Assembly: GCA_002839445.1 (NCBI GenBank)
Contig: PGYB01000003.1
Span: forward strand, 62,001-126,000
Direction of reading: 5' to 3'
Origin: Candidatus Riflebacteria bacterium HGW-Riflebacteria-1
Lineage (GTDB): Bacteria > Muiribacteriota > Ozemobacteria > Ozemobacterales > Ozemobacteraceae
Length of the DNA: 64,000 bases
The notes beneath the pieces are model-generated. The model was not told the DNA's origin and searched no databases. It saw nothing but the letters and a program-made list of their open reading frames with translations. The first letter of the stretch is position 1; each line of letters opens with the position of its first letter. The translations under genes were made by a program, and so were the position numbers. Of the stretch, positions 31,774-41,015 are shown piece after piece.

Positions 31774-34695
31774 ATGAGGAATTTTTTCGCAAAGCTGACG
31801 ACCTTGCTCAAGCAGCATTTGAATCAACGATTCAGAGTTCTTAATCTGCTGCTGGGGATACTGTGCTTTTTTATCCTGCCTGGCCTGATAATCCTGCGCG
31901 GCATTGACGGCGTGATTGCTCTTGAAGCGGCTGCAAGGAAGCAACAGGCTGACCAGAAGCTTCAGGAAATGCTCGACCAGCTTGAATTTTTTTCGGAAAA
32001 CGATCGCTTTGCCCATTTTCTGCTGCATTCGCTCTGTTCAGAAAGCAATGAAGCCGGCAATAATGCACAAAAGCTCCATGCTGGCATAAAAAAGCTCAAA
32101 GCAGGGTTTCCCGATTCCTTCACATTCGTAGTGGCTGATCAACAGGGCAACCTGCTTCCAGATCTATCTGACGAAAGAAACTTTTCATATCTCTTCCGTC
32201 AGGCTTTTAAGCTGATTGATGAAGTCAGAGCCTCTTTTGCACAGGGCAATGCCGCTGCAACAGTCCCCGAGTTCGATTCGCGGATAAGCCGCCTGAGACC
32301 ATTGCTGGGACAAATTCTGAGAGCCGAGGATGTACTTCTGCCGATGCGCGCAAGCCGAACCGGGCGTTCAATTCTCGTATCTGGTTCAGCCAGCAAGTTC
32401 CATCTCTGGTACGGCGTCAGTGGACAGTTTCAACTGATCGTTTTTATCAACCGCTCATTTATCAGAAGCAGTAGTGGACTGCGGTGGGCATGCAACCTGC
32501 TGAACAGACAAAATCCAGATATCGTTACCGGTTTTACTGAATATCCACCCGACAGCACGAGTCTTGTTCCGCCACTATCTGAGGAACTGACCGCAAAAAC
32601 AATCCTTGCCATAGCCAGTAACGAAGAAATGCATAATGCCGCCGAAGCAACAGATAAATCAGGCCAGATTGTTGCCTGCCGTTTTTTGAATCAGTATTGG
32701 CGAGGGTTTGCGCTCTTCCGGCAAACTGGCCTGACTGATCCGGCCGCAATCAAGGCTGTTGTGACCGCTTCAGCTCTAAAATTCCTCCTCGTCCTGTTTT
32801 TTGTATTATTTGTTTATCATTTGAAAAATCCGTTTTCTATCACAGTAAAACTAAAGATAGCGGCTTTTTTCGCGTATGCAATTATTCTGCCACTGCTGGT
32901 AGTAGCGTCTTTAACCATGCAGTATGTCAGTCAGAGTGAAGCAGAAATGCTGGATAATTTGAAAAATGAGGCATATCGGGCGATTGAAAAGCTGGATGCC
33001 CATTACGACTGGTTTTTAAAACGCCGCGCGGACAGGCTGATAAAATATCTGGCCGATGAAGTTGAAACACACCCGAAAATCTTTCTTGACCGCGATTCTC
33101 TTGTAAAACTGAATGATGATCTGAAAAAAGTTGCCAATCCGGGCGAGGTCTTGATCACCGATTCCAGCTCAAAGGATTACCTCCTGGGTATATCCAGCCG
33201 AATTTCGCGGGATCGCTCATTGATGAGTCAGGCCGGTGGCAATATTCTGAACATAATCATTTCTGGCAACCTTACAAGGGCTGCCGAAAACACCGCGTTT
33301 CTTGCCCTGCTGCTGCACTCCGATATTTACGAGATTCAAAACAAAATTTCATATCTCGGCATCGGCGATTATGAGATGAGTATTTTTTATCGGCTGCTGC
33401 AGCCACGCAACAGTGACATCAGCAAACTCAAGTTAGTAGTAGTTTCATGGGAGTTGCACCGCCTGCAGAGGGAACATGTCGAAGATTATTGTCGAACCGA
33501 ACTGGCTTTGGCGAACAACCTGCAGATTGCAGCATTCTGCCGTATCAGTGAAGAGTTGTTTATGTCACCCCAGGCAAACCACCAACAGCTGGTCAGATTG
33601 ATGAACATGTCGGTTAACCGTCAGATCACACAGGTTGCCAACGTTCGGGCTGACGGTCGCAATTATATAGCAGTAGCCATGCCTGGAAGAAAACTCAACA
33701 AATTGATCCTGGCAGCTCTGCTGCCGACCGATGCTATTCTCAAACACCGTGAAATGATTGTCGGCAAAGCCAGGCTGTTTGCCATATTGTTGTGTCTACT
33801 GGCCATGGCAACCATGTATCTTCTGCAGAGCTGGATATTCAGGCCACTGGAAGAACTGAAAGCAGGAATCGCGGCTATTGCCGGCAGAAACTTTCACAAG
33901 CGCCTCGACCTGATCTGCCAGAATGAATTTGGCAAGCTGATGGCGGCTTTTAATCACTCGCTTGAAACCCTGCAGGAACTCGAAGTGGCAAGAATTGTGC
34001 AGGAAAGTATTCTGCCGGAAACCAGCCTGTCACTTAACCGCTGCGAGATTGCCGCGCAGACCAGAACCATGACCAACCTCGGCGGCGATTACTTTGATAT
34101 GATTCCACTCGACGATGGAAAGGTTCTCGTTTTCATCGGCGATGCCACCGGGCATGGTATTCCGGCGGCATTGAGCATGGCCATGGCCAAAGCCATTCTG
34201 ATTCACGAAAATTTTCGCGGCCTGCATGATCAGAAGCTGATGCAGCAGATAAATGCCGTCTTCGGCAAGCTGCGTTCACAGGGAAGCAAAGATTTCATGA
34301 CTGCTCTCTGTGTCGAACTCGACACCAATACCGGCTTTGGGCGAATAATTAATGCCGGGCACTGTTACCCGATGCTGCTGAAAAAAGCAATCGGCAAAAC
34401 CGAAATTCTGGCCAACGTAAAAGGGCTGCCGCCTGGCTTTGACCGCAAATCAGTATTCACGCCGGCTGAATTCAAGCTTGAACCAGGTGACAGCCTGGTT
34501 ATTTACACTGACGGTTTTGTCGAGTGCGTCAATGAACATGGCCGACAGATAGGTTTTACGGGCCTTGCCGATCTCATTACAGCAACAGCAGATGACGATG
34601 CCGCATGCCATGTTTCGAGAATTTTTGCGAAGCTCGAGCAATGGTCAGTCAAATCTCAGGATGACTGTACCTTGGTCATGGTGAGGTTTCTATGA
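31774..34695 (+). CDS. Membrane sensor SpoIIE phosphatase, first of tandem pair 1
   Basis: 973 residues. Helix at about 20-45, extracytoplasmic sensor to about 330, two helices at about 330-380, a second extracytoplasmic sensor to about 660, a fourth helix (FAILLCLLAMATMYLLQSWI), HAMP domain (GIAAIAGRNFHKRLDLICQNEFGKL) and a SpoIIE PP2C domain from about 745. Metal motifs are complete: NLGGDYFDMI, IGDATGHGIPAAL, NAGHCYPM, IYTDGFVECV and QDDCTLVMV. A two-sensor, four-helix receptor of this size is unusual; the E. coli/Bacillus phosphatases are much shorter. It overlaps the next gene as ATGA, so the two are translated together. The target STAS protein is not adjacent. Confidence 0.9.
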   Translation: MRNFFAKLTTLLKQHLNQRFRVLNLLLGILCFFILPGLIILRGIDGVIALEAAARKQQADQKLQEMLDQLEFFSENDRFAHFLLHSLCSESNEAGNNAQKLHAGIKKLKAGFPDSFTFVVADQQGNLLPDLSDERNFSYLFRQAFKLIDEVRASFAQGNAAATVPEFDSRISRLRPLLGQILRAEDVLLPMRASRTGRSILVSGSASKFHLWYGVSGQFQLIVFINRSFIRSSSGLRWACNLLNRQNPDIVTGFTEYPPDSTSLVPPLSEELTAKTILAIASNEEMHNAAEATDKSGQIVACRFLNQYWRGFALFRQTGLTDPAAIKAVVTASALKFLLVLFFVLFVYHLKNPFSITVKLKIAAFFAYAIILPLLVVASLTMQYVSQSEAEMLDNLKNEAYRAIEKLDAHYDWFLKRRADRLIKYLADEVETHPKIFLDRDSLVKLNDDLKKVANPGEVLITDSSSKDYLLGISSRISRDRSLMSQAGGNILNIIISGNLTRAAENTAFLALLLHSDIYEIQNKISYLGIGDYEMSIFYRLLQPRNSDISKLKLVVVSWELHRLQREHVEDYCRTELALANNLQIAAFCRISEELFMSPQANHQQLVRLMNMSVNRQITQVANVRADGRNYIAVAMPGRKLNKLILAALLPTDAILKHREMIVGKARLFAILLCLLAMATMYLLQSWIFRPLEELKAGIAAIAGRNFHKRLDLICQNEFGKLMAAFNHSLETLQELEVARIVQESILPETSLSLNRCEIAAQTRTMTNLGGDYFDMIPLDDGKVLVFIGDATGHGIPAALSMAMAKAILIHENFRGLHDQKLMQQINAVFGKLRSQGSKDFMTALCVELDTNTGFGRIINAGHCYPMLLKKAIGKTEILANVKGLPPGFDRKSVFTPAEFKLEPGDSLVIYTDGFVECVNEHGRQIGFTGLADLITATADDDAACHVSRIFAKLEQWSVKSQDDCTLVMVRFL

Positions 34696-37535
34696 AGAAG
34701 AAAAGTATTTTCGTTCAGCTCTATCTGATCCTCACGCTCCTCCTGATTCCGGCTGCAGGGCTCTATGAGGGCCTTTCCTATTTTGCCAAGAATAAAAAAG
34801 ATATTGAAATCAGCAGCGCTGCTCAAGACCTGATCAAAATCAGAAATGATCTGATACTGCATGCTGACGAAACCGCTTTCTGGCTGGACCGACTGACGAA
34901 TTTCTTCGTATCGGCAGCAACCCCGGAAGATTTTGCCCGATCCTTAAATGAATTTGCCCGGGAGCATGATGTAAAGGTGGAATTTGCCGCATATTCACGA
35001 GATGGCAGACTGGTTTCTGAAAACTTTATCAGCGATCAGGAAACCCGTGAAAAATGGCTGAAGACAGGAAAGCATCTGCAAACAGTGCTGTATACAAAGA
35101 ACCTGTATGGGCGATTTAAAGCGATAGACGCTTTAAGACCGACATTTGGCCAGCACTTTTTTATTCCTGAAGGCAACCATACGGATTTTTTTCTGGCCGG
35201 GAATCTCTACCAGAGTGATTTTGAAAAAGATCAGTTTCGTTACTGGACAGCTGGAAACGGCCATTTAATGGTCATAGTCAGGGTCCCTGTCCGTGAATTA
35301 TTCCGAAAAACCGGACTTCGCCATTTTTCGAGAACATTTTCTTCCGCCAGGGTCAGCTTTGCGCGATTTGCAGATGCTCACCACAGGGGCAAAGCAGTGG
35401 ACAAAAACTCCACATCAGCCCGGGCTGCCTTTTACCGGTTAGAAGAAACTCCCGGACGCGAATTCATCGAGATGGGCAATCAGCTGTTCAGCAGGGTCAA
35501 AATCAGCCCCAACAGCTGGATTCTCATTACCAGTCAGCTCCAGAATAACGGAATCCGTTTCGGGTATCTGGTTGTTTCAGGATTGCTGCTTTTGATTTTC
35601 TGCTTTCTCGGGTTGCGGCATTCAGGCTATTTTTCAGGAGGATTTGAAAACCTGTCTTTGCTGCTGCAGATTTGCGTGTTGATGGCGATTTCAGCCGGAA
35701 TTCCACTCGCAATTCTGGGTTCAGTGGCAGTCAATTATTTCAGCAACAAAAAAACCGCCCTTATCCGCGAAAAAAACCAGCAGATGATCCAGTTCGCCAT
35801 GCAGATTGACCGTAACATGCAGATCGAGCATGCCCGCTACACTCGTTTGATCAGGCAGACAGCCAGCACCCTTCCTGAAGCATTCAAAGAAAAGCTTACT
35901 CCTGGCGAAACAATTGCACTGTTTAAGAAAAAATTCGAACCAGTCTCTGCCAACGTTCAAATCACCACCACAAAAATCCATGACAAAGCAACGTATCAGA
36001 TATTAGCAAGTGACATATACCCGAGCGACCAGGGATACGTTGAAAATCTCGGCATACAGCATCTTGCTGCCCTGAACTCCGTCCCCCCTGGTGAAATGCA
36101 GCTGGAGAAAGTCTATTTACTTGAAACGATCTTTCAGAAGTCGATAGATATGATAGTGTATGATCTTCTGACCGCCGAGGGTAAAATGGCCGAGGCAGGC
36201 TGGGGCATGCGATCAGTAACGATTTTTACCCAGGCCTTCAAAATACTGACGCCAGAATATTTTGATCATTATATTTTGATTTCTATACTTTCCAGTGCTT
36301 TGCAGGAAAATTACATCGCGCGGCATCTGCATGGCGCGATTCGCAACCCCTGGGGATTCACTTTTTATGTTGCGCGTGACCGCAATTTTATCAATGAGCA
36401 GAAATCTCTTGAGCTTTTTCCTGAGATAAATCAGCTGTTTATGAGGGCTTCTGACTTTCCGCTGCCAGAACCGGAAATTCTCGACTATCAGGGTGAAAAG
36501 CACTTGTTTGTCGGTTTGAAAGGCAACATGGCTGGTGACATCAAATTCTGTGTGCTTTACCCGGTGGCGCGCATAGACCATGAAATCAGCGAGGAAGCCA
36601 AAGTGCTGCTTTACCCTGCCATGCTCGGCGGAACCATTGTGTTGTTAATGATCTTGATTCTGCATCTTAATCTTCTAATGCCAGTAAACAGACTGCATCA
36701 AGCTGCACGTGCGCTGGAAAATCGCGACGCGTCTTTTCGACTGCCAGAGAGCAGGGGTGATGAATTCGCCGAAATGGCGACGATTTTTAATGCCAGTATT
36801 GCCGAATTCGAAGAGTTGCAGATTGCCAGCATCGTTCAGAAACGCCTGCTTCCGGGCAAGCCTCTCCAGATAAAGGGTTTCAGTATCTTCGGAAAGTGCC
36901 TGCCCATGGTCGAACTCGGCGGCGACTACTTCGATTATTTTCCGGTCGATGATGAGAATTTTGTTCTGCTTCTCGGTGATGTTGCCGGGCACGGGGTTGG
37001 CGCTTCACTGCTGATGGCCATGGCAAAGGCCGGCGTTATCTGCGGCAGCGACGTATACAAGGATCCAGCAGCAATGCTGGGCAGACTGCATCAGATAATT
37101 TTTTCAATCAAGAACAAAGCTCAGCGAAAGGTCATGACTTTTCAGTATCTTCTCGTCAACAGTTCCAGCCTGATGCTGACCTATGCGAATGCCGGGGGCT
37201 GTTCGCCGGCAATTGTCGATGCTGAGTCTGGCCGTGTTGAGGAGCTTAAGCACAATGGCCCGGTCCTTGGCGGCTTTAAAAAGACTTCCTACAGCAACCT
37301 TGAGCTGCAAATAAAATCAGGTCAGGCAATGATTCTCTATACCGACGGCATGGTCGAATCGCGCAATGACAGTGGCAGTGAACTCGGCTACGATGGACTT
37401 TACGAGCTGTTCGTCAGGAACTTTGATAAAGATGCCTCAATTTACTATCAGAACATTATGACAGCCTACAGCAAATGGCTTGGCCAGGCGGTTGTCGGTG
37501 ATGACATGACGCTGATTGTAATGGTATGCGTCTGA
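34692..37535 (+). CDS. Membrane sensor SpoIIE phosphatase, second of tandem pair 1
   Basis: 947 residues with the same plan as the preceding gene: N-terminal helix, sensor, two helices at about 300-350 (VVSGLLLLIFCFLGL and ICVLMAISAGIPLAILGSVAV), second sensor, fourth helix (MLGGTIVLLMILILHLNLLM), HAMP (ALENRDASFRLPESRGDEFAEM) and PP2C domain. Catalytic motifs: ELGGDYFDYF, LGDVAGHGVGAS, NAGGCSPAI (His of the usual AGH lost), ILYTDGMVES and GDDMTLIV. Most likely an active phosphatase. Sequence identity to its neighbour is low outside the C-terminal domain, so this is an old duplication. Ends in a hairpin candidate, then a 343-base gap. Confidence 0.9.
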   Translation: MKKKSIFVQLYLILTLLLIPAAGLYEGLSYFAKNKKDIEISSAAQDLIKIRNDLILHADETAFWLDRLTNFFVSAATPEDFARSLNEFAREHDVKVEFAAYSRDGRLVSENFISDQETREKWLKTGKHLQTVLYTKNLYGRFKAIDALRPTFGQHFFIPEGNHTDFFLAGNLYQSDFEKDQFRYWTAGNGHLMVIVRVPVRELFRKTGLRHFSRTFSSARVSFARFADAHHRGKAVDKNSTSARAAFYRLEETPGREFIEMGNQLFSRVKISPNSWILITSQLQNNGIRFGYLVVSGLLLLIFCFLGLRHSGYFSGGFENLSLLLQICVLMAISAGIPLAILGSVAVNYFSNKKTALIREKNQQMIQFAMQIDRNMQIEHARYTRLIRQTASTLPEAFKEKLTPGETIALFKKKFEPVSANVQITTTKIHDKATYQILASDIYPSDQGYVENLGIQHLAALNSVPPGEMQLEKVYLLETIFQKSIDMIVYDLLTAEGKMAEAGWGMRSVTIFTQAFKILTPEYFDHYILISILSSALQENYIARHLHGAIRNPWGFTFYVARDRNFINEQKSLELFPEINQLFMRASDFPLPEPEILDYQGEKHLFVGLKGNMAGDIKFCVLYPVARIDHEISEEAKVLLYPAMLGGTIVLLMILILHLNLLMPVNRLHQAARALENRDASFRLPESRGDEFAEMATIFNASIAEFEELQIASIVQKRLLPGKPLQIKGFSIFGKCLPMVELGGDYFDYFPVDDENFVLLLGDVAGHGVGASLLMAMAKAGVICGSDVYKDPAAMLGRLHQIIFSIKNKAQRKVMTFQYLLVNSSSLMLTYANAGGCSPAIVDAESGRVEELKHNGPVLGGFKKTSYSNLELQIKSGQAMILYTDGMVESRNDSGSELGYDGLYELFVRNFDKDASIYYQNIMTAYSKWLGQAVVGDDMTLIVMVCV

Positions 37536-37574
37536 GTCCGGCGACGCCTGGCTCAGAACGGACTTTTATCTTTT
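37532..37574 (+). terminator. Probable terminator after SpoIIE pair 1
   Basis: CTGAG-TCC-GGC-GAC-GCC-TGG-CTCAG folds into a stem with one mismatch overlapping the stop codon, followed after AACGGAC by TTTTATCTTTT. The T run is interrupted. Confidence 0.5.
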
Positions 37575-37878
37575 CGTTGGGATGGTTGGGCCATTTGCAT
37601 TAAGGGCTACTACTTATTTTTGTCCAGGCAAACCATACTCATGCAGTTAAGCATTAAAACCCTTTGCTGAATAGATTCTATGAGCATTCTTGTTAAAATC
37701 ATACAAAACCCTTGTCCAATTTTGTTCTCACTCCTCAAACTGAACTACTATGATTTTTTATTGCCATTCCAGCCGGTAAGTTCTATTATTTTCTGTACTG
37801 TTCGCCAGACTCTGCGTGGCGTATCGCCAGCACCGTGAACAGCGCGAAACTCACAGAAACAAAGGAGCAAGGTCTGGA
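37575..37878 (+). other. Intergenic leader region of the fdrA-type operon
   Basis: Part of a 343-base gap (37536-37878). It holds a good sigma70-type promoter (37761-37789) and an 83-base leader. The start codon of FdrA is chosen downstream at 37879; an alternative GTG start at 37816 would lengthen the protein by 21 residues. No further gene or repeat was recognised in 37575-37760. Confidence 0.5.
37761..37789 (+). promoter_or_regulatory. Sigma70-type promoter for the fdrA-ylbE operon
   Basis: TTGCCA (37761-37766), 17-base spacer, TATTAT (37784-37789). Predicted start near 37796, giving an 83-base leader before ATG 37879. Confidence 0.65.
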
Positions 37879-39405
37879 ATGGTTGTCAGCTTTATCATAA
37901 AAAAACAGACTTATTTTGACTCGGTAACGCTCATGCTGATCGGCTCGCAGGTTAAAAAACTGCCGGGCATCGACAACACAGTTGTCGGCATGTGTACTGA
38001 TTACAATATCGACAGTCTCAAGCGCCTCAGCATGTATCAGAGTGCTTTTGACGGGCTCACTCCAAACGATCTGATCATCTGCATCAGAGCTTCAGACAAG
38101 AAGACCGCCGACGACGCCATTGCCGAGGTCGAAAAGCGTCTTGCTACACGCCAGAAATCTTCGGGTTCTGCTGAACTGCCGCCATCTTCGCAGGAAGATG
38201 CCGCCGTGCGCCTGCCCGAAGCCAACATGGTGCTGATTTCGGTGCCGGGCGAATACGCCGCAGCTGAAAGCGAAAAGGCTTTAAACGCCGGCCGCCACGT
38301 CATGCTGTTCTCTGATAACGTCAGCATCGAAGAAGAACTGCGCATCAAAACCCTCGGCGTCAGCAAAGAACTTCTGGTCATGGGCCCTGACTGCGGCACC
38401 GCCATAATTAACGGCACGCCACTCGCTTTTGCGAATGCGGTCAGAGCCGGCAATATCGGCCTGGTAGCAGCCTCCGGCACCGGATTGCAGGAAGTAACCA
38501 GCACAATTCACCGCCTCGGCTGCGGTATTACGCAGGCAATCGGCGTTGGCGGGCGTGACCTGTCTGAAAAAATCGGCGGCAAAATGACGCTGATGGCTAC
38601 CAGGGCACTCGCCGAAGATCCGGCAACCAAAGTAATCGTATTACTGTCAAAACCGCCGGCAGAGTCAGTTCTGAAAACGCTTTATGCCGAGCTTAAAGGC
38701 ATCAGCAAAAAGATCGTCATTTACTTTATCGGCGCTGACCCGAAAGCTATTGAAGCCGAGGGGTTCGTTGCCGCACACAACCTCGAAGATGCCGCGATAA
38801 AAGCCTGCGACCTGAGCACCGGCAAGCAGTATAAACCTGAATTGTCTGAAGCGCAGATCGCTGAAGCAGCCACTGGCTGCAAGATGACCGGCCGCTTTCT
38901 GCGCGGACTGTATTCCGGCGGCACGCTTTGCGACGAAGCACAGCGCATTCTGCAGCCGATAGTCGGCGAACTCAGTTCAAATACCCCGATCAAAGGCTGC
39001 AAAAAGATGTCTGACCTATACAGCAGCAGCGGGCACTGTATCATCGACCTTGGTGATGACGACTTTACCCGCGGCAAGGCACACCCGATGATCGACCCGA
39101 CTTATCGCACCGAGCGTATCGTAAAAGAAGTTGGCGACCCTGATGCCGGGCTGATTCTTTTTGACGTCGTGCTGGGTTACGGTTCACACCTCGACATGGC
39201 CGGCGAAATGATAGAAGCAATACAGCTGGGCCGTAAAAATTCCGGCCGGCAGCCTTTGTTGGCCGCCTGTATCTGCGGCACACACGAAGATCCGCAAAAC
39301 TATGAACAGCAAAAAACCAAACTCGAAGAAGCTGGCATAAAGGTTTTTCCGACTAATGTAGCAATGGTCAAATTTGCGCAGCTTTGCCTGGAAGGGAACA
39401 AATAA
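37879..39405 (+). CDS. fdrA: FdrA-family protein, succinyl-CoA-synthetase-like
   Basis: 508 residues from ATG 37879, preceded by AAAGGAG (spacing 11). The N-terminal about 100 residues (MVVSFIIKKQTYFDSVTLM) are FdrA specific; the rest carries CoA-binding/ligase-CoA folds: VMGPDCGTAIINGTPLAF, VAASGTGLQEVTS, VGGRDLSEKIGG, and LILFDVVLGYGSHLDMAGE. E. coli FdrA works with YlbE and YlbF in oxamate carbamoyltransferase of allantoin breakdown (from memory of recent work). The gene is followed by the 67-aa protein and the YlbE homologue with no gap. DUF2877, the third partner, is at 2715-3539. Confidence 0.88.
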   Translation: MVVSFIIKKQTYFDSVTLMLIGSQVKKLPGIDNTVVGMCTDYNIDSLKRLSMYQSAFDGLTPNDLIICIRASDKKTADDAIAEVEKRLATRQKSSGSAELPPSSQEDAAVRLPEANMVLISVPGEYAAAESEKALNAGRHVMLFSDNVSIEEELRIKTLGVSKELLVMGPDCGTAIINGTPLAFANAVRAGNIGLVAASGTGLQEVTSTIHRLGCGITQAIGVGGRDLSEKIGGKMTLMATRALAEDPATKVIVLLSKPPAESVLKTLYAELKGISKKIVIYFIGADPKAIEAEGFVAAHNLEDAAIKACDLSTGKQYKPELSEAQIAEAATGCKMTGRFLRGLYSGGTLCDEAQRILQPIVGELSSNTPIKGCKKMSDLYSSSGHCIIDLGDDDFTRGKAHPMIDPTYRTERIVKEVGDPDAGLILFDVVLGYGSHLDMAGEMIEAIQLGRKNSGRQPLLAACICGTHEDPQNYEQQKTKLEEAGIKVFPTNVAMVKFAQLCLEGNK

Positions 39406-39609
39406 ATGTTAAAAGACTTTTTTGGCAAAAAGGTAAAAGTAATCAATCTCGGCATAGCAAGCTTTGCCGACGACCTGCGCAAGCAGGGAGTAGAAACCAT
39501 TCACACCGACTGGCGCCCGCCCGCAGGCGGCAATAAAAAGATCCAGGCGCTGCTGAACAAGGTTGCCAACTGGCAGAGCCAGGTAAAAAGTGCGAAAGGA
39601 GCCAGATAA
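39406..39609 (+). CDS. Small FdrA-operon protein
   Basis: 67 residues. ATG follows the FdrA stop directly, and its TAA overlaps the next ATG as TAATG. The middle motif GVETIHTDWRPPAGGNKK resembles small 'fdrA domain' proteins found between FdrA and YlbE in other anaerobes (from memory). It is basic and helical at the C terminus, without membrane segments. Its position between the two subunits suggests a small subunit or a split piece of the FdrA/YlbE complex. Confidence 0.75.
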   Translation: MLKDFFGKKVKVINLGIASFADDLRKQGVETIHTDWRPPAGGNKKIQALLNKVANWQSQVKSAKGAR

Positions 39610-40862
39610 TGCATATTGATATTCAACAGGCCAACGCTGCCGCAGTAAGCGCTATACAAGCAGCTCAGCCAGTATTAAAGGGCATAGACACCGCCATCAA
39701 CATCGTTCCGGGCATGAAGAAAAACCTCATCCTGCACGCCGGCCCGCCAATTACCTGGCAAAAGATGTCGGGCCCGATGCGTGGCGCGGTTATCGGCGCC
39801 CTGATTTATGAAGGCCTGGCCAGGAATCCCGAAGAAGCCGAAAAAATGGCAGCCAGCGACAAAATAGAATATGCGCCATGGCATGAACACGACGGTGTTG
39901 GCCCGATGGCCGGCGTCGGCACAGCCAGCATGCCGGTCTGGATTCTTGAAGACCAGACCAATGGCCGCAAAACCTTCTGTACACTCAACGAAGGACTCGG
40001 CAAAGTTCTGCGCTACGGCGCATTTTCTGAAGAAGTAGTCACCCGTCTGAAATGGATGGAAACAGTTCTGGCACCGGTCCTCAAGGCCGCCATTCCGCTG
40101 GCGCCACAGATTAACCTGAAAAACATGATTGCCCAGGCGCTGCAGATGGGTGACGAAGTGCATAACCGCAACAAGGCAGCGACATCTCTGCTGATCAGGG
40201 AACTGGCACCAGCAATCGTCAAGACTGATTTCCCGACTGCCGACAAAGCGAAAGTTCTTGAATTCATGCACTCTAACGATCATTTTTTTCTCAATCTGAG
40301 CATGCCGGCAGCGAAAATGATGCTGCAGGCCGCTGAATGGATCGAAGGCTCGACCATTGTCACCACCATGTGCCGCAACGGCACCGAGTTCGGCATAAGA
40401 GTAGCCGGGCTCAAAGATCGCTGGTTCACCGGCCCGGCCGCGATTGTAAAGGGTCTGCTCTTTCCCGGGTTTACCGAAGAAGACTGCAACCCGGACATCG
40501 GCGATAGTGCGATAACCGAAACCTGCGGTCTTGGCGGATTCTCGATGGCGGCAGCTCCGGCAATCGTCAAGTTCGTTGGTGGCACGGTAAACGATGCCAT
40601 GAATTTTACTCGCAAGATGTACGAAATTACTGACGGCGAATCGCAGGCTTTCCAGATTCCGAATATGGAATTCAGAGGTTCCCCGCTTGGTATCAACCTG
40701 CTCAAGGTCTGCGAGAAAAACATTCTGCCGCAGATCAATACTGGTATTGCACATAAGAACGCCGGCGTTGGCCAGGTCGGAGCCGGGCTGGTAAACCCGC
40801 CGATGAAGTGTTTTGAAGACGCGCTTGAAGCTTATGTTGAAAAATACTGCAAGGATGAGTAA
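39609..40862 (+). CDS. ylbE: YlbE/DUF1116-family protein (AllG-like)
   Basis: 417 residues, the full family length. Blocks typical of DUF1116: GMKKNLILHAGPPITWQKM, GPMRGAVIGALIYEGLA, CTLNEGLGKVLRYGAFSEEV, CRNGTEFGIRVAG and ETCGLGGFSMAAAPAIVKFVGG. In E. coli it is the partner of FdrA. The gene starts inside the stop of the small protein. After its stop the same frame runs on open for a further 42 codons to the cyclase gene, but the length here is already complete, so I treat the stop as real. Confidence 0.88.
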   Translation: MHIDIQQANAAAVSAIQAAQPVLKGIDTAINIVPGMKKNLILHAGPPITWQKMSGPMRGAVIGALIYEGLARNPEEAEKMAASDKIEYAPWHEHDGVGPMAGVGTASMPVWILEDQTNGRKTFCTLNEGLGKVLRYGAFSEEVVTRLKWMETVLAPVLKAAIPLAPQINLKNMIAQALQMGDEVHNRNKAATSLLIRELAPAIVKTDFPTADKAKVLEFMHSNDHFFLNLSMPAAKMMLQAAEWIEGSTIVTTMCRNGTEFGIRVAGLKDRWFTGPAAIVKGLLFPGFTEEDCNPDIGDSAITETCGLGGFSMAAAPAIVKFVGGTVNDAMNFTRKMYEITDGESQAFQIPNMEFRGSPLGINLLKVCEKNILPQINTGIAHKNAGVGQVGAGLVNPPMKCFEDALEAYVEKYCKDE

Positions 40863-40886
40863 TATTTATGTAGCAGACAAAACGGG

Positions 40887-41015
40887 ATGCTTTTCGTCGA
40901 GTCCCTGCTGATGGCAATTGTGAAGCAGGTCATTAAGACTGATCGACCGGCACCGGCCGCAGATAAAGACGCCCGTAACAAATTAATCGTAAGTAAATAC
41001 AAGGAGAAACTATAA
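40887..41015 (+). CDS. Possible small protein (42 aa), weak call
   Basis: ATG 40887 to TAA 41013-41015, reading MLFVESLLMAIVKQVIKTD and a basic helical end. The frame is the same as YlbE after its stop, and the stop TAA abuts the next ATG. The start has only a weak GGG before it. Most likely a chance open frame, or a leader peptide for the cyclase gene. Confidence 0.25.
   Translation: MLFVESLLMAIVKQVIKTDRPAPAADKDARNKLIVSKYKEKL

Noticed and set aside
39675..40754. Long minus-strand frame (359 codons) opposite ylbE
   Set aside because: Exact shadow of the ylbE coding strand; no promoter or ribosome site.
40863..41015. Read-through extension of YlbE past its TAA
   Set aside because: The protein already has the full family length before the stop; the open frame after it is probably chance.
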